NCBI GenBank assembly: GCA_014529385.2
Contig: CM043942.1
Coordinates: 110,852,141 to 110,916,140, forward strand
Length of the DNA: 64,000 bases
Direction of reading: 5' to 3'
Source: Adiantum capillus-veneris
Taxonomy: Eukaryota > Streptophyta > Polypodiopsida > Polypodiales > Pteridaceae
Shown one piece after another: positions 44,858 to 56,219 of the stretch. A program made the position numbers and the translations under genes. The notes beneath the pieces were generated by a model that was given only the letters and a program-made list of their open reading frames with translations, made no database searches and was not told the DNA's origin. The first letter of the stretch is position 1. Every line of letters starts with the position of its first letter.

Positions 44858-47259
44858 TTCTCGGGCTGCTTTGAAATGATCAACAGTGATCAAGAAAACA
44901 CAATTATATATGTAAGAAACAGAGGGAAGGGGGAGGGGGTGCTTGTTGCATTAATACCTTCTTACAAATATGTCATGACCAATGAAAGTGAGATTAGTAT
45001 TTGTTCAGCATAGCTTGAGTAAATTACACCACAACACATCACAAGAAAAGCCACCCCAATCACTGTCTTAAAGCCAGGGGAGTCCTCTCCACCCTGTCGC
45101 CCTCTTACAGTATGTGGGATTTATGGCTAAATTGATGACAACACCCAGAGACAAGCTATCAAGAACTTTTTTTTAAAAAAAAACACCAAGACACTTACAC
45201 ATCATTGTTGTCCATTACTTCACGTTGGAAGAGAGACAAAGTATCCAAGCTTACTCCAAATCCACCCTCCTTGATTCATCAAATGTTGGGCTTACACTAG
45301 TAGGAGAAATGATAGATTTCCTACTCTCAATTGAATGATCACTCTCTCTTACAATGGCATAGAGTTCCCTTGCTAATCACCCCTAATACAGCACATTCAT
45401 ATGAATAAGACAATGAGTTTCCACTCAAGAGCTCCTTCTAGAGAGGTTGAGCTTGGATTCTCAAGCTATAGCATAGTGCTCTTGCTTATGGCTCCCCCCT
45501 TTTTGTGCTAGCTACACCCTCCTTTTATAGCAATTTTGAGGGCTAGGGTTACTCCTCTAACCATGGTTGCATTAGATTTTTAGCACTTATCTAATTTCTT
45601 TTGCTTGGAATTATCAAGAAGTTGGTGGGGATAGATGAAGAAGAGAGAGAGGAGAGAAGTGGAGGTGATAGGAATTTTCATAGTAGGTTAGTGTTAGTAA
45701 ACTAGTAGAGTTAGTATTTTTATTGATTTACGAATGGAATTGGATATTTACAATGGGAGTATCCATATAGGGTACAAATAAGGAAGAAAAAACTCTTAAT
45801 AGGTAAGAAACTATGGATTTCTTACAATGTTGATGCTCCAAGTGTCTTGAGTAGGGTCAATTTTGACGCTTGTTGACGGTCCACTAGCTTTGACAGTACG
45901 TTTTTTTCTCCACTCTTGACCTTCCTTGAGAGCCAAGGTGATTGAATATGAGTAATCAATCAACATGGTGTTGTCTTTCAAGAGAAGAGGCTGAATTTTG
46001 TGGTTTTTTGATAGATATGGGTAATATGGAAGAGGAAAAATGAGACTAGGTGGTCAATTTTGGAATGGAAGTGTGTGTAAGAGATATGAGTTCACCATGG
46101 TTTCTCTTATTCTTCAAGGTTGAGAAGAAGGTGAGTAGGGTGCAGAGAGGAGTGGTGAGAGAGGTGGGAATGATGAGTGGAGAAGTGTGTGTGAAAGAGG
46201 AAAATGATAAAGGGGAAGAAGGAGTGTGGCTGCATAGCATGGGCAAACTGGGGTCCACCAATAAAATCATAGCTCACACCTCGTAGCTCAAAAAAATATG
46301 AAAAAATTTGAGGTAAAATTTTAGCTCACTAGCTACAACTTTTGTTTGTATCACCTTTTCAAATTTGGGGATCATGTGATCTTTAAAAATTCAGCAAAAC
46401 CGACTGTTTTTTTCCTATGCACAAAGTCCTTGTGAGGTCCTTCTTTGGATGATTCTTTTGAATACCTCCAAGAGTGAGCCCCCCATAGTGCATGCATGCA
46501 TGCCACATACCCTTGACCTTATTTGGTAGGTCTATAATTGAAGATATTGTTGAGATCATGATATAAGTGAATAGTACAACTAAGAAAATCAAATATTGAG
46601 GGGTCTAAAAACATATGTACATGTCAAATATAAATAACATAGGTGGAAAAAATATAAAGGGGTCAAAATAAATCTCTCTCATTATAAGTCTACCATAAAA
46701 AAATGAATATTTTTGGTGTTCTAATTTATGAGAGTAATAGAGAATAGATGTAGGAAGGAAAAAAATCACAATAGTGAAAAAACATACACATAAATAAAAC
46801 TAGTTTTTTTTGGATTTTTGTTGGGATGGAGTTACACAAAAAATAAGAGAAGCTTGCATGAAATTATTTCTTTATGGAATATAGAATATGGTAAGAAAAA
46901 TTGTGATAATGGTGAGTCAATGTACATAGCATAAATAACACACACCTACGTATAGATATTTAAATAAATACCAAAATAATTATGAAAAATCCTTATATTT
47001 AGGCCCTATATACAATGCAATATTTACACACAAATGGGCCATAATATATTTTATTTTTTTGATTTGATTTTATTTTTTTTGGCTCAACTAGCCCAGTGAC
47101 TAGCTAATTAAGGATTTTTAAGAAGATATGGGAAAAGTTCCCTAACTCACACACACCTATATACAGTGAAATGGTAGGGATAGCCACAGTGTTTGGATGA
47201 TTTTGGTAGGGTGGGTTAACTCACTATGGAAATTACGGAGAGCCGAAAAACCGCTATCA
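44621..47259 (-). repeat. Solo G-family LTR in Co1
   Basis: 2639 bp with termini TGAGGG and CTATCA, flanked by CTAT at 44617-44620 and 47260-47263. The copia frame continues on the other side (DCKPIATPMETG). No G interior is attached, so it is a solo LTR left by LTR-LTR recombination. A (GA)n tract lies at 44796-44854. Confidence 0.85.
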
Positions 47260-47263
47260 CTAT

Positions 47264-47925
47264 GTAAGCTTGGACTTTAGGATTGCAAACCTATTGCCAC
47301 TCCCATGGAAACAGGTTTGAAGTTGAGTCTACATGATGTTGGCGATCCTACTGATGTCACTCTTTACCAAACTGCTATTGGATGCCTCATTTATGTATGC
47401 AACACGAGGCCGGATATTCATTTTGCAGTCTCACATGTCAGCAGATTTATGCATAGCCCAGGGTCTAAGCATTGGCAGGCTGTCAAGAGGATTCTCCGCT
47501 ACCTTAGTGGCACTTTAAATCTTGGCTTGTTTTATCCCAAGGGGGGATCATTGCCGCCAGACTTACATGCTTTTTCGGACTCAGATTGGACTGATTGTTT
47601 TGACACGCGAGTGTCCACAAGTGGTTTTTGTTTCATGCTTGGCAGTTCATATATATCATGGTTGAGCAAGAAGCAACCTACTGTGGCCACTTCAAGTTGT
47701 GAGGTTGAGTACAAGACAGTCTTCGCAACTACGGTTGAGTGTGTATGGCTCAGACGCCTTATGGCTGATTTGGGTGTTGGACAGGACACTGCCAACACTA
47801 TCTACACTGACAGTAACGCATTGGCACAAAAGCTGCCAAAACACAAGTGCATTACCATATGTCGGGAGAGGCTCTCAGTGCAACAGCTTGGCTTACTACT
47901 GGACCCCAAATCACCAAGAATCTAA
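47264..47925 (+). pseudogene. Co1 RT end and RNase H
   Basis: After a stop in GL(stop)DCKPIATPM the frame runs open through YQTAIGCLIYVCNTRPDIHF, HWQAVKRILRYLSGT, FSDSDWTDCFDTRVSTSGF (RNase H), SWLSKKQPTVATSSCEVEY and IYTDSNALAQKL. Similarity ends at about 47900, where Co2 DNA begins. Confidence 0.85.
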
Positions 47926-47939
47926 GAAGTTATATCTGG

Positions 47940-49723
47940 CAGGAATCTAAGATATAGGTCATATTCAATGAGTCTGAGATGCATATAAAGCCAGTGGTTT
48001 GAGGATGTTTCACTAACAGTTACACAGAATGTTGGACATTTTAGTGATGCACCTTCCACTAGTACACACACAGTGTTTCTCGAGAGAGAGTAGAATCCAA
48101 TAGTCAAGCACTTTGGAGATCTACTCGTACATCTCGTGCACCTGATCGTTTCAAGCCAGGATTATACTACTTGCTAGTCTCACTAATTACGGTGAACCCA
48201 CTTGCTACAAAGAGGCCATTCAAATGGACGGTAGAGTGAAGTGGGAAGACGCTATGCAATTTGAGTATAGCTCGATCTTAGCAAATGAAACTTGGAAATT
48301 GATAGAGTTACCCACGGGTAAAAAAGCATTGCCATGCAAATGGGTGTACAGGAAGAAGTATATCACAAATGATCCCGAACCTAAGTATAAAGCTAGATTG
48401 GTTGCTAAAGGGTTGAAGCAAACAAAAGGCGTGGATTTTGATGAAATCTTTTCTCCAGTGGTCAAAATGACTACATTGCATCTTATGCTTGGTCTAGTAG
48501 CCATTGAGGACATGAAATTGGTCAAAATGGATGTGTAGATAGCATTTCTTCATGGGAATCTTGAAGAGGATGTCTACATGAAACTTGTGAAGCCATCACG
48601 GTTAAAACTGGTGTGCAGACTCAAGAAAGCTTTGTATGGATTAAAGCAAGCCTTACGGCAATGGTACATCAAGTTTGATAAGTATATTCAGTCCCAGGGT
48701 TACGTATGGATCCAAGAGGATCACTACTTGTACACAAAGAGGTTGAAAGATGGTTCATCATTCTAATTTTGTACGTGGATGATATGCTCATAGTCGGGAA
48801 GTCAAAAGATGAGATTGCACTTCTTAAGGATGCCTTAAGAAAGCAGTTTGCTATGAAAGATTTAGGCGATGCACATCATCTTTTGGTACGGGTATCAAGA
48901 GAGATCTCAAACGTGGTATACTTGAACTTTTGCAGGAAGAGTATATTCACAAGGTCTTGCAACGTTTTAATATGCAATGGGGGAAAGCATTGAGTACACC
49001 AGTGGCTGCATACAAAAAACTTAGCAAGCATAATTGTCCCAAATCTAATGCTGAAAAGGCAGAGATGGCAAAGGTGTTGTATTCTTCGGTAGTTGGCAGT
49101 CTCATGTACGCCATGGTTAGCACACGGCCAAGTATATGCAGTCAGAGTGGTCAGCAGGTTTATGGGTAAATCCAGGCAGAAAGCATTGGGAAGCAGTGAA
49201 GTGCATCTTGAGATACATCAAGGACTCGGTATCAAGTGCTTACGCTTTGGGAATAGTGATGCATCCATAGTTGGATACACTGATTCAGATTATGCGGGTT
49301 GTGTGGACACTAGGGCGATCCACATCTAGTTACATTTTCTTGTTCACTGGAGCGATAGTTTCTTGGAGATCATGTACCCAAAATTGCACTTCGTCTTCCA
49401 CCACTAAGGCAGAGTATGTAACAATTTCCAGTTCCAGTAAGGAAGCTGTGTGGTTATCTCGTCTACTGGGAGACCTTGGTATACACCAAACTCCAGTGCT
49501 ACATTGTGACAGTCAGAGTGCGATTGCGTTCGCAAAGAACCTCGTGTTTCACTCCAAGTTGAAACACATAGAGGTCAAGGATCATGTGGTACGGGATATT
49601 TTGGCTATCAAACGCATTGAGTTAGTCAAAGTTCACACAGATGAAAACCCAACGGATGCTCTAACAAAGGGATTAATCTCAGAGCGGTTCGCACATTGCA
49701 TAGAGATGATGGGCATAGGGTGA
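47940..49723 (+). pseudogene. Co2: copia RT-RNase H, 5' truncated
   Basis: A different copia family from Co1. It starts in the linker before RT (RAPDRFKPGLYY) and continues EAIQMDGRVKWEDAMQFEY, KWVYRKKYI, YKARLVAKGLKQTKGVDFDE, the first catalytic Asp in MDV(stop)IAFLHGN, ALYGLKQALRQWY, then a shift and the intact box LYVDDMLIVG, MKDLGDAHHLL, YSSVVGSLMYAM, then RNase H (YTDSDYAG, SWRSCTQNCTSSSTTKAEYV, CDSQSAIAFAKN, DENPTDALTKGL), ending at TGA after MMGIG. Several stops and shifts. Gag, protease and integrase are absent. Confidence 0.85.
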
Positions 49724-49794
49724 AGCTAGGGTCATGCTTCACATTTGTACATAGTAGCCCCTACATTCTTTAGCCACTTGGGCCACATTGGCCT

Positions 49795-49807
49795 TCAAGT
49801 GGGAGAT
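49795..49807 (+). promoter_or_regulatory. Co2 polypurine tract
   Basis: CAAGTGGGAGAT directly before TGTTAGG, the common copia arrangement at the 3' LTR edge. Confidence 0.65.
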
Positions 49808-50064
49808 TGTTAGGTTTCAGGCACCGTGGCTGGGTTGTGCCTGGCGGGTTGTGCCTGGGCGCCCATCCATTACTCATTCTTTGGTTATATACAGAGTAAG
49901 GGGAGTGAGATGGTTCTTCTCACAAGCTCCACCACATTCTGTGTATGCTCCTCATCCCCTTCCCTCCTCTCCTTCCCTCTCTTGCACTCCGCATCCGCAT
50001 CTACATAGGCCTACTACTAGGCCCATCCTCATGGTCATGTGACACTCTAGCCCTCTTAGGAACA
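49808..50064 (+). repeat. Co2 3' LTR (right end uncertain)
   Basis: Starts TGTTAGGTTTCAGG. TTATATACAGAG (about 49885) looks like the promoter TATA. I place the end at AGGAACA (50064) only because it ends in CA; there is no other copy to compare. Confidence 0.45.
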
Positions 50065-52407
50065 TTGCCCTCCTTATCCGACTGAGGGTTTTCTCGGGTC
50101 CTCTTTGGAGCCATAACTTCTATCCTTAGAAAAAGGACGTCTATTCATTAGGTAAATCATCAAAATCCTATTTCTTACCATTCTATAATGTATATCCATT
50201 TCTTCGCATAATTGCTTAGATCCTAGAGAAGTTTAGTTGTTTACCAAAGATTTCTGGGTTTTTTTTTTAATATCATTTTTGCAAGTTCTGATACCTTAGT
50301 ATAGCGTCTTTGCTAATTGCACTTGAAAATGGAAAACTCATAGATAAGGTTTTTCTAATTAATCATATAACTACGAGGATTCTTATCCTAAATTACTTTT
50401 ACGTATTTGGGGTCTCCCTAATTATCTTAAAAAAATTTGAATCTTTTTTCTCATTTTTACTTCTTTATTAAGCATAGAATTGGCTTATTTTTTACTTAAT
50501 ATTTATTAGACTCGTTATCTCCTAAAGATATAATTTTCTCAACTTCGTAATAGTTCTTTATACTTCTAATAATTTTCCTAAAAACTTTTAACTATGATTT
50601 CTATTTATCCTAATTAAAATTTTTCCTAAGATAGGGTTTTTGAGATATTATATTTACTTAAGGCAGCTAACTAATTATGGTATCATTGTCTTTGCTTTCT
50701 AATTATGTTTTCTAACTTTGATAATTATCATGTGATTATTTAAGCTAATTGACTAATTTCTCCTTTTAATTTACAGCTAAAGTCAAATAAATTTAGCTTA
50801 ATTAAATAGCTAAACTAATTCTTATCCATGAGCTAATATCTTGACTAGGTAATAATTTTTTTATAACTCTAATACTTACCATGTATTTATATAAAACAAT
50901 TAATTAATTTTTTTCTTTTGATTTACAAGTAAAATTAAATAGCTTTTACGTAATTATCTAAGCTAATAAGCTAATTTATCCCTTTGATTTATAGCTAAAA
51001 TCATATATTTTCAAGTTAATTAATTAAATAATCTAATTTTTTGTTCATGAGATAGTTATCCCAGATTTTTAATGATGTTTTCTAACTCTTATATTTACCA
51101 TATAATTATCTAAGCTAATTAACTAATTTCTATTGTTTATTTACAACTAAAATTAGACAACTTTAGCTTTATTGAATAGCTATACTAATTTTTTGTTCAT
51201 GAGCTAATTATCCCAACTTGTTAATACTGTTTTCTAACTCTGAAAATCACCATGTAATATCTAAGCTAGCTAGCAAATTCCCCTCTTTTTTATAGCTAAA
51301 ATAAAAAATAGCTTAATTAAATAGATAAACTAATTTTAATGCTATGAGATAATTACCTAGTGTTCCTAACAATGTTTTCTAACTTTGATAATTATCTTGT
51401 GATTTATTAAGTTAGCTTACTAAGTTTTGCATTAATTTTAAGGTTCAAAGAAGATAATTTTTGCTTAATTAATCACAAAAACTAATCAAAAAATTATGAC
51501 AATTTTTCTAGTACTTTAATAGTACAATAAATTTTTTATAATTACCTTGTAATTATCTAAATTTAAATGATTTAATTTCTCTTAATTAAGGCCAAAATTG
51601 ATTAATTTCAATCCTAATATGCTTTACTAATTAATTAAATTAATATTCCTAATCCTAATTTGAATAATCAACATTATATTTGCATTAAGAGTGTAATTTT
51701 ATAATGAAGAGAGAGTTAATGTTTTTTAATTAACTAGATTAATTAAGAAATTAAGAATAGATTAACATATTTCTATTAATTAACAATGGTTAATGCTACC
51801 TTCGCTAATCACCTAGAGTTTTTGCTCTCTAGTGATTTTTGGGCAGAGTCTCTCTATACAAGAGAGATGAGGCTAGGTCTCCGAGTCTGAGAGTGTTTGT
51901 GAAGCATAGGGTCCTATTTAAAGCGTTTTCTGGCACTCAATCACAGGCTCACACAGGCTAAAACTGGTAGTTGCTTGCAGTCCAAGCAACCCCCAGCCTC
52001 CATCTAGCACCACCTGCTGCTCAATTAATGCATTGTAGGTCAATAATGGCCTTCCCCAGCTCCTACCCATTTTAAAATTTAAAACTGCTAGTTTTCAGGC
52101 TTATTTTTTGCTTTTTGATAAATATCTAGGTTTTATAATGAAAGTCTTAAGCTTAAATGATTACTAAAAATCATTCAATTATTTTTGCAATTTAAAGTGA
52201 CAATAAAACTTCCAGAGGGGATAGCAGTGTCAGATTTTATCTGAATTTAGTTCTGAGAGTTCCTAGCTATAGGTTTGTCATGCTTAAGATTCTACAAATA
52301 CCATTTTAACTACATTTGAGATAGTGGTTTACCAGTTTGTACGTCCAATGCGTTCCATTAAAGCTTAGGGTTCATTTCCTCGCTGTTGAAAAGGTGGAAA
52401 CCTTACA
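50065..52407 (-). repeat. 3' LTR of the chromodomain Ty3 element and AT-rich flank
   Basis: On the minus strand the LTR starts TGTAAGGTTTCCACC at 52407 after the purine run TTGGGG. A promoter-like TTTAAATAGGACC lies near 51920, then a leader. The left limit cannot be set. The AT-rich tandem repeat at 50700-51520 may be inside it. Confidence 0.5.
50700..51520. repeat. AT-rich degenerate tandem repeat, ~150-bp unit
   Basis: The phrase TTTTCTAACT(T/C)T.ATA.TTA(C/T)CATGT followed by ATTATCTAAGCTAAT and TTTA.AGCTAAA(A/G)T recurs with starts near 50707, 50866, 51076, 51229 and 51373. Units are diverged, with one longer spacing. No coding. Confidence 0.6.
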
Positions 52408-52830
52408 CCCCAACTTAAGAACTTGAGATGTCCTCATCTCAAAGTCTTTGTTGAGAAGAGAGGTTTCATCTTCCCAAGTGGCATCTTTGGTGGGATAATC
52501 TTTTCACTTTACCAAATGTTCCTTGATTACTCTATTTTTAAGAGTTCTTTCTCTAGTTTCAAGCATACAATCTGGCTGAAGTTCAAGCACTCCTTGTTGG
52601 TGCATTTCAATCAGCTCATCATCCAATGGATTATTGGGATTTGGAATGTTGGGTTTTAGTAGGCTGATGTGAAATACATCATGAACTTTGATATGTTCAG
52701 GCAGCTTCATTTTGTAGGCTTGATCACTGAGAACCTTAATTATTTCATAAGGACCACAATACCTGGGACTAAGCTTTTTGAATTTTCCCAGGGATAGGTT
52801 GCTTCTTTTTGGACGCACTCGAAGAAATAC
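52408..52830 (-). pseudogene. Ty3 integrase C-terminus with chromodomain
   Basis: LSPRYCGPYEIIKV and VHDVFHISLLKP are the integrase C-terminal landmarks of chromoviruses. They are followed by a chromodomain (TLKNRVIKEHLVK, stop in place of Trp, KDYPTKDATWEDE). Chromodomains steer integration to heterochromatin in this group. The Trp to TGA change hits the conserved aromatic position. Confidence 0.8.
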
Positions 52831-53860
52831 CTTGTCTCCTTGCTTGAAGATTCAGTTGGATTGTTTTTTGTCTGCATAATGCTTTTGAAAATCCTTAGCA
52901 GCCTAAATATCTTGTCGTATGGCTTTGGTATGGGATTCCATTTCTTCCAACATTTTCTTTGAGGCCTCTACCCTTATAGTAGGGTCAGAAAAATGCAATG
53001 GTGATATGCATTCATGCCCATATAGAGCATTGAAAGGTGACATCCCAATGATTTTATGGAAAGAGGATTTATAGGCAAACTCTACCAAGGGAAGACATTG
53101 AATCCACTTGCAGGGTTTCTACTGCAATAAGCTTGAAGAATATCTTCAATTACTTGGGTTACTCGTTCTAATATGCCAAACTAAAGCATAGTTGTGTTCC
53201 TAAAGCTTCAAATAGAGCCTTCCAAAATTTGGAAGTGAACTTTGCATCCCTGTCACTGATAATTCTATTTGGAAGGCCATGTAGTCTAAAGATATTTTTA
53301 ACAAAGATCCGGCTTACATCTGATGCGGTGTAAGTGGTTTTTACTAGTATTAGGTGAGATGCTTTAGTGAGAATATCCATGACTACCATTAGAGAGTCAT
53401 TCCCTTCCTAAATTGTGGGAAGACGCATGACGAAATTTATGCTAATGAATTCCCACTTCATTTGAGGTATGTCGAGGGGTTGCAGCTTTCCTGGCATCAT
53501 CACTCGTTCAGTCTTATTTCCTTGACAAGAAAAGCATTGTCTGATGCATCAAAGTACATCCCCCTTCATTCCGGTCCAGAAGTAACTTTTCCTTAAGGCA
53601 TTAAGAGTTTTTGCATACCCAGGTGTCCTACTACTGGAGTATCATGACCTTCATGAAGAATTAACTGCTTTAGGGGGGTATCCTTAGGAATGTAAAGTCG
53701 ATGTCTATAGTAAAGAAGGCCATACTCCATAGAATGTTCCTTAACTAGGGCTTTTTCTTTTGCCGTTGCATCTATCTCACTGAGAATTTGTACAGTTTGA
53801 AGATAGACTTCATCTTCTTGTGAGCATTCCCTCACCTATCCAAAATTCAATTGTCGACCA
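52831..53860 (-). pseudogene. Chromodomain Ty3 element: integrase zinc module and core
   Basis: On the minus strand: HEGHDTPVVGHLGMQKLL (His half of the zinc module, 53593-53835), then a broken Cys half; core with VVMDILTKASHLI (first Asp kept) and IISDRDAKFTSKFW (second Asp kept); then VEFAYKSSFHKIIGMSPF (52903-53088). The DDE Glu segment lies in a broken frame near 53110. Stops and shifts throughout. Confidence 0.8.
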
Positions 53861-54075
53861 TGGAGATGGCTCCAAGAAAGGATTTTCTACTGAGGGCATT
53901 AGCGACTACATTTTCCTTACCTGGCCAGTACTTTATTTGAAAATTGTATTCCTAAAGAAGCTCTATCTAGCATCTTTGTCTCATGTTAAGAGCTGGTTGG
54001 GAGAATATCCATTTTAGACTTTGGTGATCAATGATTAGCTGAAGTTGACGTAAGGTGTCTCCATAGCTTGAGGGT
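53861..54075 (-). pseudogene. Chromodomain Ty3 element: RNase H end
   Basis: Reads LIIDHQSLKWIF, then LLQEYNFQIKYWPGKENVVA and NALSRKSFLGAI on the minus strand, the usual RNase H to integrase joint. Upstream RT is absent; the sequence changes abruptly near 54075 into the unrelated long ORF. Confidence 0.75.
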
Positions 54076-54099
54076 TTGATTGCTTATTATGGTCTTGAC

Positions 54100-56165
54100 T
54101 TGGGAAGGACCTCATCCTGGCTTGCTTCTTGATCTATCTCTGCTCTTTCCTTAGCGTTCCTCATGGCTTCCACTTCTTTAGATTCTTCTGCCAACTGTAG
54201 TGTCAGATTATCTCTTTCCTTCTCGGCATCTAGCAGTGACTTGCTGAGCTACTGACACTCTTCTTCCACTGCTCGCATTCTTTTTGCGGCTTCTTGATTG
54301 GCTTCCTCCATTGCCTGGCAGCTTTGTATTGTCCTTGCTAAGCTGGCCTGTAGCTTAGCTTCTCTCTCCTTTTGCCTTTGGCTTTGTGCTTGCAGAGAAT
54401 CTACTTCCATTTTGATCTTTTCTTCAGTGGCCTTGAGAGTTGTCATCTCTTTCTCTGAAGCCATGGATTGCACTCTCAATCCTGTTAGCTTTGTCATCAC
54501 CACGTCCCTGTCATTGGAGTGTAGGTGCAGGTCCACTGTATTTGTAGAAATTTCCTTCAGTTCTACTAGCCTGATGCCTTGCATCTGTGCTTTAGGCCCT
54601 GTCCTCACCAAGTCGAAGGCGACTGTGGCGGCTTCTTCCTTCGTATATCCTGCAGCTAGCAGGTCCAAAAATGCATAGTAAGAATCATCTAATTCTTTTT
54701 GGTCACTTTGATGCTTAGCCTCTTCTTTTGGCTCCGGCTCTCATCTCTGCTCTTGCTCTTCTCCTTGCCGCTCTTCTGCTTTGTCTTTAGCCTCCTTATC
54801 TTCTGGTGGGGGGCTGCTAGGAGGTGGTGAGGGCGGTGGTGATGGCTGTGGGCTGGGTTTAGGGCTGGCTGGTAGAGATGCAGGTTTGCCCTTTAAGTCC
54901 TTGTCTGCTTTTTTTTTTCTTTCTCTTTCCTGGCTCTCTTGCTCATCCAGCAGTTTCTACCGTATTTGTTGTACTTCTTCCTCTGTGAAAGGGACATGTG
55001 GAATGTTCTCTGATGCAGCATCAAGAATCTCAAAATTCTTGATATAGTCTTCAAATCGGTCCCTTTGCACTCTTCTGGACGATCCTGACATAGACTGTAG
55101 AGAAGGCTTCCAGAGTTCACTTAAATCGCATTTGAGGGCTCTCTCTGCTCGGAAGCTCTCCATCAGCCTCTCTAGTCTTGCCGCTTTCTGTGACCTTGTT
55201 TCTTTGGCCGGCACTTGAGCAAACTCCTTCTTCCCTTTCTTCTGCTTGGGCTGCTCCTCTTGAACTGGCTCTAGCCATCTTTTCAATCTTGTTGCCACCT
55301 TTGGTGCTCTTTGTGGCTCGTCTTCCTTGTTTTCTTTTAACCTCAGCCAATCATTCTGAGACGGGGGGTCAGGCCACCTTCCTTTTGCGTGTAGTGCTCC
55401 ATAAATCATCTTGGTGATCAGTTCTCTTGGTACTATATAGGTTGGCTTCTTTTTGCCCATCTTTACTAGGTTGTCATGTATATATGCCGCATAGTTGATT
55501 ATCTTTGGGGTGCCTTTCGTCATTGCCCACGTGAATGTAGTGGCAATTGCACCTGGCGGCATCCTATACTTATATGGCCTCTTCGTGCACATGTGGAAGT
55601 ACTGGTTGTATAACTAGCTCATGATTGCCACTCCTGGGTTGGCAATATCTTCAAAGGTGTAATTCCCCTTCTTCTCTTTGTACACCTTGACCTCATCCCT
55701 TCTTTTTGTTACACTATCCCCCTCGTTGGAGAGGTCTAGTGCATCTGCTACAACCTGCTCAGTGATTATTATCTCTGTTTCTGGTCTGCTTTGTAAATCT
55801 GTTACTTTGGCCACTCCATCCTCCTTGATGCTTGTTACAAACTCCCAGACTCTCTTGATGTCCACTCCTGCCGGTATTTCTTCAAAGTAGTTGTGGAGAT
55901 CAATCTTCTCCAAGTATCTGGCCATCTTGCTTCGTACGAACTCATTGAGTTCTCTCCGCAGCATTGGTAGCTCAATAACATTGCCTTCAGTGTCTTTGAA
56001 CACTCCTTGGTAGATCTTTAGGTCGTTGGACTCTAACAGATCCTCTTGTATCCATGTGCTGGTGGGCTTTAGTGTTCTTTCTGGAATGACGAAGGGTTCC
56101 ACTTCTTCCAGGTAATCCTTGATGGTCATTCTCTTCTTCTTTGCCGGTGACTTCGAGGCTGCCAT
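54100..56165 (-). pseudogene. Long unrecognised ORF (about 690 codons) with in-frame stops
   Basis: One reading frame can be followed from ATG 56165 (MAASKSPAKKKRMTIKDYLE) to about 54100 with only single stops: TAG near 55612, TAG near 54955, TGA near 54740, TAG near 54250. Order: basic N-terminus; globular part with YFEEIPAGVDIKRVWEF and YRMPPGAIATTFTWAMTKG; Lys/Glu-rich region (55000-55350); Pro-rich stretch of Pro-Ser repeats (54790-54880); long coiled coil with heptad-like Leu/Glu/Gln (54249-54640). Its N-terminal half loosely recalls the plant transposon protein domain found beside some Ty3 gag genes, but I am not sure. It lies upstream of and in line with the truncated chromodomain element, possibly by deletion fusion. 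Confidence 0.45.
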
Positions 56166-56219
56166 AGATCCTGTTGCACTCAGTAGTCCGAAGTTAGCGT
56201 TTTTTCCATATTAGCTACG

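Larger units (their letters stand above)
40636..47910 (+). mobile_element. Co1: Ty1/copia element split by a solo G LTR
   Basis: Order gag, protease, integrase, RT, RNase H, which defines copia. The 5' LTR probably spans 40636-40837, followed by a primer site. A G-family solo LTR sits at 44621-47259. The element stops at about 47910 within RNase H and is joined to a second copia element, so its 3' LTR is missing. Confidence 0.8.
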
